Source: Deltaproteobacteria bacterium
GTDB lineage: Bacteria > Myxococcota_A > UBA796 > UBA2385
NCBI GenBank assembly: GCA_003694325.1
Contig: RFKJ01000852.1
Coordinates: forward strand, 1-12,530
Reading direction: 5' to 3'
Length of the DNA stretch: 12,530 bases
The notes under the pieces: model-generated
What the model was told of the DNA's origin: nothing
The model's database searches: none
What the model saw: only the letters and a program-made list of their open reading frames with translations
Part shown: positions 1 through 5,733 of the stretch, piece by piece
How the letters are laid out: every line of letters begins with the position of its first letter
Numbering within the stretch: position 1 is the first letter of the stretch
Position numbers and translations under genes: made by a program

Positions 1-81
1 AGCCACGGCAGCCACGGTTCGCACGGCAGCCACGGCAGCCACGGCTCACACGGCAGCCACGGCAGCCACGGCAGCCACGGG
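1..81 (+). repeat. Nine tandem 9-bp units encoding Ser-His-Gly
   Basis: The units are agccacggc or close variants of it. Serine codons run AGC AGC TCG AGC AGC TCA AGC AGC AGC, so every third unit of the first six uses a TCN codon, which suggests an underlying 27-bp period. His is always CAC, and Gly is mostly GGC. The repeat may continue upstream of the window. Confidence 0.9.
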
Positions 82-90
82 CAGTGGTAG
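1..90 (+). CDS. C-terminal end of a Ser-His-Gly repeat protein, putative radical SAM-modified precursor peptide (5' truncated)
   Basis: Reading in frame 1, the first 81 bases encode nine consecutive Ser-His-Gly units, followed by Gln-Trp and a TAG stop at 88-90. The rest of the gene lies upstream of the window. Shifted by one residue, the repeat reads His-Gly-Ser, which matches the His-Xaa-Ser pattern of HxsA-type precursors that are known to be encoded next to radical SAM maturases. The stop overlaps the GTG start (84-86) of a radical SAM gene, so the two are probably co-translated. I infer that the repeat tail is the modified core of a RiPP-like product. A plain histidine-rich metal-binding tail is the main alternative. 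The leader, any signal peptide and the true length cannot be seen. The reading frame is certain, the function is inference. Confidence 0.7.
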   Translation, partial: SHGSHGSHGSHGSHGSHGSHGSHGSHGQW

Positions 91-1151
91 GGGACGTCGA
101 CCCGCCGACCGGCCGCGATCCGGGGCGGGCGGCCCGCGCCCTGCCGCGGCCGACGACCCTGCCGGCGTCGATGGTGCTCACCGTCACCCGCGCCTGCAAC
201 CTGCGGTGCGCCTACTGCCCGACCGCCAAGGACGGCTGGCCCTCCCTCGATGTCGACCAGGCCAGGCGGGCCGTGACCCTGTTCGCCGACCGCTACTGCG
301 ACGCCGGCCGGCCGGGTGACGTCAAGCTGTTTGGCGGCGAGCCGTTGCTGGTCCCCGACGTGGTGCGGGCGGCCATCGAAGCCGCGGTGGCGCGCCCGGA
401 GATCCGACGGGTGACCCTGTCGACCAATGGCCTGGGCCTCGACGCCGATTGGCTGGAACTGGTGGCCCGGAACCCCAAGCTCGTCCTGACGGTGTCGATG
501 GACGGGCGGCCGCGGGACCACCGCCGGCTGCGCCGCGCCCTGCCCGGGGTCGCCGACAGCTACGATCACCTGCACTCCCTGCTGCCGGCGCTGCGGCGGA
601 CGCCCCGGGTGGTCGTCACCCAGACCATCGCTCCGTCGGCGGCCCGGCACGCCGCGGCCAACTTCCACCACCTCCTGGAGCTCGGGTTTTCGCGGTTCAA
701 CTTCCTGCCCGGCTACTTCCTGCCATGGCGGCCGGACCAGCTCGCCTCGCTTCGGGAGGGGCTGTCGCACATCGCCGACGAGGTCCGCGCCCGGTGGGCC
801 GCCGGGCGCCGGCTGTACGTGCGCAACCTGTTCACCTGGGCGCCGACCCCGTTCTTCAACACGGGCCTGGTCGTCGATTCCGACGGCAGCATCCACCCGA
901 GCAACGTGGGGCTGTCGGGGCAGCTCGACGGGCTGCGGGGGCGCACCCGGGTGGGCAGCCTCGATGCTCCTCCCAGTGTCGCCCGGCTCCGCCAGCGGGC
1001 CGCCGCCATCAACGCCATGCTCGCCGAGACCCTGGAACCGCGGGTCTGGGAGAGCACGCTGGCCGCCGACGCGGCGTTGACCGGGTTCGTGCGGGGGCTG
1101 GTGCCGGCCTGGATCGCGGCGCGGCGTCGTCGCCGGCGGAGGGGGAGTTGA
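84..1151 (+). CDS. Radical SAM protein A, putative peptide maturase lacking SPASM cysteines
   Basis: This 355-residue protein has the radical SAM [4Fe-4S] motif C-x3-C-x2-C at residues 38-45 (Cys38, Cys42, Cys45) and the SAM-binding GGEP motif at 84-87. A TIM-barrel-like order of strands follows, including a TLSTNG strand. At about 257-277 it has a stretch shaped like the region that opens a SPASM/twitch domain (FFNTG, then DSDG and IHPSN), but the positions usually held by Cys are Asn or Ser. The only cysteine after the main cluster is Cys72, so it probably carries a single cluster. The C terminus is a run of Arg. The GTG at 84 overlaps the stop of the SHG-repeat gene by 7 bases, which favours this start. 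An ATG at 171 (Met30) would leave only eight residues before the first Cys and is less likely. Its likely role is radical modification of the neighbouring repeat peptide. The chemistry is unknown. Confidence 0.85.
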   Translation: MVGDVDPPTGRDPGRAARALPRPTTLPASMVLTVTRACNLRCAYCPTAKDGWPSLDVDQARRAVTLFADRYCDAGRPGDVKLFGGEPLLVPDVVRAAIEAAVARPEIRRVTLSTNGLGLDADWLELVARNPKLVLTVSMDGRPRDHRRLRRALPGVADSYDHLHSLLPALRRTPRVVVTQTIAPSAARHAAANFHHLLELGFSRFNFLPGYFLPWRPDQLASLREGLSHIADEVRARWAAGRRLYVRNLFTWAPTPFFNTGLVVDSDGSIHPSNVGLSGQLDGLRGRTRVGSLDAPPSVARLRQRAAAINAMLAETLEPRVWESTLAADAALTGFVRGLVPAWIAARRRRRRRGS

Positions 1152-1211
1152 CCGGGCGTCGGCTCCGGCGAGCGGGCCGTCCTTCGAGGGTGCCCCCGGT
1201 TCCGTTCGAGC

Positions 1212-1221
1212 GCCTTATGTT
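1212..1221 (+). promoter_or_regulatory. Candidate -10 region ahead of radical SAM gene B
   Basis: The bases GCGCCTTATGTT contain a TATGTT hexamer at 1216-1221, with GGAG at 1235-1238 and possible starts downstream. It resembles the GCGCTATGAT element in front of the lipoprotein gene at 11161. No convincing -35 box is visible, so this is a weak call. Confidence 0.25.
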
Positions 1222-1345
1222 CCGCCCGGACCCCGGAGATGCCACCGTGCTGCCCACCTCCTGCCTGCTGGTCGCCATCGCGGGGGCCGGGGATCCGGCC
1301 GCCGCCCACGCCCCGGTCGGCGGCGCCTGCCCGGAGGCGGGGTGA
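1217..1345 (+). CDS. Possible small ORF (32-42 residues) between two radical SAM genes
   Basis: An ATG at 1217 opens a 42-codon frame ending with TGA at 1343-1345. That stop overlaps the GTG start of the next radical SAM gene as GTGA. A start at GTG 1247 may be better, because GGAG (1235-1238) sits eight bases upstream. It would give a 32-residue peptide beginning MLPTSCLLVAIAGAG, hydrophobic at its N terminus, with two cysteines (one near each end). The start-stop overlap echoes the arrangement of the SHG-repeat gene and radical SAM gene A. It could be a second small substrate, a short secreted peptide, or a leader ORF that couples translation. In DNA this GC-rich a frame of this length can occur by chance, and no family is recognised. 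Confidence 0.25.
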   Translation: MFRPDPGDATVLPTSCLLVAIAGAGDPAAAHAPVGGACPEAG

Positions 1346-2364
1346 GGGGAGGGGCGCCGCCGGGATTCTCACCGTCGGCCACCCAGGTCACCGAGCTGGG
1401 GCTGGCCGAGGGGGCGACGCCGTGGATCGGCCCCGGCGGCCGGATCATGGAGCGGCTGGAGCTGCACCTGACCTACTTCTGCGGGGAGCGCTGCCTGTTC
1501 TGCAGCGAGGCCCACCGGATGCAGCGGTTCCACCGGTTCCCGGTGACCTGGGGCCGGGTGGCCCGGGTGTTGCGCATGCACGCGGCGCGGGGGATCCGGG
1601 CGGTCCACTTCACCGGCGGGGAGCCGACGATCCATCCCCGGTTCGTCGAGGTGCTCATGCTGGCCCGCAAGCTCGGCATGCGCACCAGCATCGGGACCAT
1701 CGGCACCATGCTGGCCCGCGAGGACTTCGCCCGCCGGGCGCTGCCGCACCTGGACGAGGTGCTGTTCAGCGTCCACGGCCCCGACGCGGCGGTCCACGAC
1801 CGGATGGCCGGCAAGGCGGGCAGCTTCGAGCGGGTCAGCGCCGCCATGGCCCACGCCCGGCGCATGGCTCCCCACCTGCGGCGGTTCGCCAACACGGTCA
1901 TCACCCGGCACAACCTCGACCACCTCCCCGATACCGTGGCGATGCTGGCCGAACGGGGCGTGGAACTCGTCGTGGTCAGCAACCTGACGGCCGAGGGCGG
2001 CGGCCACGACCGCTACGCCGAGCTTGCGCCGCGCCTCGAACACCTCGCCGAGGTGCTCCCCCGGGTCCCGGCCCGGGCACCGGGGGTGGTGATCCGGTTC
2101 TTCGGCGTGCCGATGTGCCTGCTCGGAGACCACTGGACCTGCTCGAACGACCTGCACTGGGACCCGCGGGTGACCGTCGAGTGGCAGGCCGCCCCCGGCA
2201 AGGTGGCCTTCACCGGCATCTATTCCTGGGCCCCGGACCGCAAGCGGGTCCATGCCCCCGAGTGTGCCGGCTGTGCCCGGCGGGACGTGTGCATGGGGAT
2301 CAACGACGCCTACCTCGACCACTGGTCGACCGCGGCGCTGCGGCCCTTCGACTCCGGGACCTGA
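1342..2364 (+). CDS. Radical SAM protein B with C-terminal auxiliary Cys motif, putative peptide maturase
   Basis: This 340-residue protein has the radical SAM motif C-x3-C-x2-C at Cys47, Cys51 and Cys54, and GGEPT at 92-96. It also has a strand reading LFSVHGP that is typical of the barrel. The C-terminal part holds Cys259 (in VPMC), Cys267, and Cys308-x2-Cys311-x5-Cys317 followed by Gly and Tyr. That pattern suggests an additional Fe-S cluster or SPASM/twitch-like domain. The same five-Cys layout occurs in the next gene, so the two look like paralogs. The GTG at 1342 has GGAGG at 1333-1337, four bases away. An alternative ATG at 1447 (Met36) would drop a Gly/Pro-rich N-terminal tail and keep the whole fold. 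The substrate is not shown. Its position beside the SHG-repeat gene suggests it acts on that peptide. Confidence 0.85.
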   Translation: MRGGAPPGFSPSATQVTELGLAEGATPWIGPGGRIMERLELHLTYFCGERCLFCSEAHRMQRFHRFPVTWGRVARVLRMHAARGIRAVHFTGGEPTIHPRFVEVLMLARKLGMRTSIGTIGTMLAREDFARRALPHLDEVLFSVHGPDAAVHDRMAGKAGSFERVSAAMAHARRMAPHLRRFANTVITRHNLDHLPDTVAMLAERGVELVVVSNLTAEGGGHDRYAELAPRLEHLAEVLPRVPARAPGVVIRFFGVPMCLLGDHWTCSNDLHWDPRVTVEWQAAPGKVAFTGIYSWAPDRKRVHAPECAGCARRDVCMGINDAYLDHWSTAALRPFDSGT

Positions 2365-2367
2365 TGG

Positions 2368-2395
2368 TTGGCGGGTGGCACCGGCGCGCTAAGCT
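2368..2395 (+). promoter_or_regulatory. Candidate promoter for radical SAM gene C, possibly leaderless
   Basis: TTGGCG (2368-2373) and TAAGCT (2390-2395) are separated by 16 bases, in the 37-base gap after gene B. A start about seven bases after the -10 box would fall at or next to the GTG at 2402. No Shine-Dalgarno sequence is visible before that GTG. This fits a leaderless transcript but rests on consensus matching only. Confidence 0.4.
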
Positions 2396-2401
2396 GCCGC
2401 T

Positions 2402-3514
2402 GTGTCCGCCTCTGCCCCGATGATCGTGCCCCGCCCGGGCAACCAGCCCGAGAACCCCGATCGCGACGACCGCAAGAACGTCGAGATCAACATCGGCAAG
2501 GCCTGCAACAACCGCTGCGTGTTCTGCATCGACGGGCTGCCCAAGCGCGAAGACCGCTCCTACATGGACTTCGGCCAGATGCAGCGCGAGCTGGAGCGGT
2601 GGTACGCCGACGGCTACCGCAGCGTGGGCTTCCTGGGGGGCGAGCCGACCACCTACCCGCGGATCGTCGACTCGGTGGCCTATGCCCGAAGCCTCGGCTT
2701 CACCCGCATCGCCATCGCCACCAACGCCACCAAGCTGCGGCTGCGTCACTTCGCCGACGCGCTGCTGGATGCCGGGTTGACCCGGATCACCGTGTCCATG
2801 CACGGCCACACCGCCGAGCTGGAGGACCGCCTGACCCGGGTCCCCGGCAACTTCGAGAAGAAGGTGGCGGCCCTGCGCTACCTCAAGCACAAGCAGGACA
2901 CCGAGGGCGCGCTGCGTGACGGTTTGTCCGTCAACATCGTGCTCAACGGCTGGAACGCTCCCCACCTGCCGAAGATGATGCAGTTCTTCTACCGGCGGCT
3001 GGGCCTGGCCGATCTCCGGGTCAACTTCATCCGGCCCGAGGGCTACGCCGAGGGGGACGCCGAGCTGACCCCTCGCTACGCCGACGTCACGCCGATCCTG
3101 GTCAAGGCGATCCTCCTCAACGAGCACCACTTCAAGCGGACCTTCACGTTCGGGGGGGTGCCGCTCTGCGTGCTGCCGCGGACGCTTCGCAACAGCGAAG
3201 CGCTGCTGCGCCGGTACATGGGCGAGTACCGGGACCTGTCGACGGCCTGCTCGATCCGGTCCGGGGGCGGCGACGTGATGCCACCGGGACAGGTGCCGCC
3301 GGGGCAGGAGCGGGGACGGCGGTTTCCATCGACCGTCGTGGCCTACGACGCCGCCGAGCAGCGCGCCCGGTTCAACTGGCAGGACCGGAAGCGGCAGGAT
3401 CTCAAGGACCGGCCGCCTCCCTGCCGGGTCTGTCGCCTGGGGCACGTCTGCGAGGGGGTGTGGAAGGGCTACCTCGACATCTGGGGGTACGACGAGCTGC
3501 GCCCGGTCCGCTGA
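2402..3514 (+). CDS. Radical SAM protein C, paralog of protein B, putative peptide maturase
   Basis: This 370-residue protein carries the radical SAM cluster motif at Cys35, Cys39 and Cys42 (CNNRCVFC) and GGEPT at 79-83. It also has TNAT and VSMHGH strands that are usual in the barrel. Its C-terminal cysteines are Cys256 (in VPLC), Cys283, and Cys341-x2-Cys344-x5-Cys350, followed by Gly and a Tyr-Leu segment. The last three have exactly the spacing seen in protein B, so an auxiliary Fe-S cluster is likely in both. It differs from B by a longer insert between Cys283 and Cys341, rich in Gly, Pro and Arg. The GTG at 2402 lacks a visible ribosome binding site. ATG at 2420 (Met7) is an alternative. 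It starts 37 bases after gene B, and its own promoter is possible. A role in peptide maturation is inferred from context. Confidence 0.87.
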   Translation: MSASAPMIVPRPGNQPENPDRDDRKNVEINIGKACNNRCVFCIDGLPKREDRSYMDFGQMQRELERWYADGYRSVGFLGGEPTTYPRIVDSVAYARSLGFTRIAIATNATKLRLRHFADALLDAGLTRITVSMHGHTAELEDRLTRVPGNFEKKVAALRYLKHKQDTEGALRDGLSVNIVLNGWNAPHLPKMMQFFYRRLGLADLRVNFIRPEGYAEGDAELTPRYADVTPILVKAILLNEHHFKRTFTFGGVPLCVLPRTLRNSEALLRRYMGEYRDLSTACSIRSGGGDVMPPGQVPPGQERGRRFPSTVVAYDAAEQRARFNWQDRKRQDLKDRPPPCRVCRLGHVCEGVWKGYLDIWGYDELRPVR

Positions 3515-3529
3515 GGCATCGGCCACCGG

Positions 3530-3551
3530 CGCCCCCCGAGCCGGGGGGGCG
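3530..3551 (+). terminator. GC-only hairpin after radical SAM gene C
   Basis: A run of six C flanked by G (3530-3538) pairs with a run of seven G (3542-3551) across a three-base loop, with one bulged G. It starts 16 bases after the stop. No T tract follows, so intrinsic termination is possible but not assured. Confidence 0.4.
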
Positions 3552-3574
3552 GGACCGGACCGCGGCGCCCCGAG

Positions 3575-3600
3575 GCCCACCGGCGGAGGGCCCGGTGGGC
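3575..3600 (+). terminator. Second hairpin downstream of radical SAM gene C
   Basis: GCCCACCGG (3575-3583) and CCGGTGGGC (3592-3600) form a perfect 9-bp stem with an 8-base loop. No T-rich tail follows. With the preceding hairpin it probably marks the 3' end of the radical SAM transcript. Confidence 0.45.
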
Positions 3601-3667
3601 GACCCGGTGTTGCTGTGCAAAATCAAGCACTTGGGTGTTGTCCCTTCGGGGCGTCCCATAGTTCACT

Positions 3668-3694
3668 TTGTCATCGGCGGTGTCGTGGGATCAT
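3668..3694 (+). promoter_or_regulatory. Candidate promoter for the 92-residue ORF
   Basis: TTGTCA (3668-3673) is a five-of-six match to a sigma-70 type -35 box. GATCAT (3689-3694) lies 15 bases downstream and 23 bases before the ATG. The surrounding bases 3610-3700 are noticeably richer in A and T than the rest of the window, as expected for a regulatory region. Confidence 0.35.
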
Positions 3695-3717
3695 GGGGTT
3701 CCTGCCAGGGAGCAGTC

Positions 3718-3996
3718 ATGAACGGCACCGACAGGCCCGGCACCGACCCACGCATCCGTGCCGACACGTTCGCGGAGGACACCGTCGCTGCCGTCCAGTT
3801 CGTGCCCGCCACGCCCAACGCCACCGCCTACGCCGCGCGGCGCACCACCGAAGACGGCCAGGTGCGGGTGATCGTGGACCCGTGCGGGCGGATCGCGGGG
3901 TTCACCTTCCGGGACGAGCGGGGACGCTGCATGTGGCGGGCCTACCCGGGCTACGATTTCGGCATGGCCGGCGGCTCCGGGTCGGCCGGCGGTTAG
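3718..3996 (+). CDS. Hypothetical protein, 92 residues
   Basis: The ATG at 3718 is preceded by GGGAG (3708-3712) at a suitable distance. The frame continues upstream without a stop, but the ribosome binding site and the promoter-like sequence support this start. The N-terminal part is acidic and polar. The centre (about residues 35-80) looks like several short beta strands, with VRVIVDPCGRIAGF followed by TFRDERGRCMWRAYPGYDF, and has two Cys. The C terminus is a Gly/Ser tail. No signal peptide or membrane segment is present, so it should be cytoplasmic. I do not recognise the family. It stands alone between putative terminators and the thioesterase gene, so context gives little clue to its role. 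Confidence 0.6.
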   Translation: MNGTDRPGTDPRIRADTFAEDTVAAVQFVPATPNATAYAARRTTEDGQVRVIVDPCGRIAGFTFRDERGRCMWRAYPGYDFGMAGGSGSAGG

Positions 3997-4096
3997 GCAT
4001 CGCCCCCCCGGCCGGCGGGTGCGCCGTGGCGTGGCCCGGTCGCCGTCACCGCTCGGCGGGTCGTCGAGCCCCGTCCCACCCCTCTCGGATGACGCC

Positions 4097-4594
4097 ATGA
4101 GCCGTCCGGTCCTGAGTCCGCGCGACACCCGGGTCGAGATGACCCAGATCGTCCTGCCGACCCACACCAACAACCACGGCACGGTGTTCGGCGGCCAGAT
4201 CGCCGCGTGGATCGACATCTGCGCGGCGGTCAGCGCCCAGCGCTACAGCCAGGGGCCGGTGGTCACCGCCAGCATCGACCAGCTTCACTTCATGGCCGCG
4301 GTCAAGCAGGGGATGATCGTCATCCTGCGCAGCCAGGTGAACATGGCCTGGCGCAGCTCGATGGAGATCGGGGTCCGGATCGAGGCCGAGGACCCGATCA
4401 CCGGGCGGCGCGAGCACTGCTGCTCGGCATACACGACCTTCGTGGCCCTGGACGACGAGGGGCACCCCCGACCCATCGCTCCATTCGACCCGGGGGACGA
4501 CCCCGAGGCCCGGCGCCGGGCGGAACAGGCCGGGATGCGCCGGCAGATTCGCCTGGAGATGCGACGCCGACGCCAGGCGGCCGACCGGGGCTGA
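4097..4594 (+). CDS. Acyl-CoA thioesterase, hotdog fold
   Basis: This 165-residue protein is the usual size for single-domain hotdog thioesterases that hydrolyse acyl-CoA to a free acid and CoA. The family hallmark is clear: TNNHGTVFGGQIAAWID at residues 24-40. It has the Asn-His-Gly turn, the FGG loop over the central helix, and Asp40, which corresponds to the conserved acid in YciA/BFIT-type enzymes. The sheet continues with VVTASIDQLHFMAAVKQG and a later CSAYTTFVALD strand. The C terminus is an Arg-rich helix (about 145-165). The ATG at 4097 is chosen because the family motif begins shortly after it, although the frame is open further upstream and no strong ribosome binding site is seen. 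The enzyme is probably cytosolic and multimeric. The exact acyl chain cannot be read from sequence. Confidence 0.85.
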   Translation: MSRPVLSPRDTRVEMTQIVLPTHTNNHGTVFGGQIAAWIDICAAVSAQRYSQGPVVTASIDQLHFMAAVKQGMIVILRSQVNMAWRSSMEIGVRIEAEDPITGRREHCCSAYTTFVALDDEGHPRPIAPFDPGDDPEARRRAEQAGMRRQIRLEMRRRRQAADRG

Positions 4595-4613
4595 GGCGCG
4601 GTCGGCCCCGGGG

Positions 4614-4643
4614 GGGCAGGGGAGCGCGGGAGAGCCCCTGCCC
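4614..4643 (+). terminator. Hairpin after the thioesterase gene
   Basis: GGGCAGGGG (4614-4622) and CCCCTGCCC (4635-4643) form a perfect 9-bp stem with a 12-base loop, 19 bases after the stop. It probably ends the thioesterase transcript. No T tract follows. Confidence 0.5.
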
Positions 4644-4645
4644 TG

Positions 4646-4657
4646 CTCGTGCACGAG
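4646..4657. promoter_or_regulatory. 12-bp perfect palindrome CTCGTGCACGAG
   Basis: A fully symmetric 12-mer lies between the thioesterase hairpin and the ABC operon. It could be an operator for a dimeric regulator. Equally, it could be chance or part of the terminator region, as no second copy was noticed. Confidence 0.2.
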
Positions 4658-4744
4658 GCCTGCACGCCGCATCCACCACAACTGCGTGCCCGGGGGGCTT
4701 GCGGGGCGGGCCCCGGTGATGAACGAGACGGGTCGCGACAACTT

Positions 4745-4771
4745 CCGCCCCCCGGCCGGCGGCCGGGGCGG
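4745..4771 (+). other. GC-rich inverted repeat just upstream of the ABC operon
   Basis: CCGCCCC (4745-4751) pairs with GGGGCGG (4765-4771), with further GGCC self-complementarity inside. It ends ten bases before the ribosome binding site of the ABC ATPase gene. It may be a leader hairpin or simply a product of base composition. Confidence 0.25.
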
Positions 4772-4791
4772 ACCAGCTCCGGGAGTTCGTG

Positions 4792-5729
<938 letters not shown>

Positions 5730-5733
<4 letters not shown>

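Noticed and set aside
1..81. CRISPR or other spaced repeat array
   Set aside because: Units are 9 bp, directly adjacent without spacers, and translate cleanly to Ser-His-Gly up to a stop codon.
1239..2423. Alternative frame overlapping radical SAM gene B
   Set aside because: It is rich in Pro, Arg and Gly with no motif, while the overlapping frame carries intact radical SAM motifs.
84..3514. Naming the radical SAM genes hxsB and hxsC
   Set aside because: The repeat pattern fits the Hxs idea, but I cannot confirm family membership of the enzymes from memory, and there are three rather than two, so no symbols were assigned.
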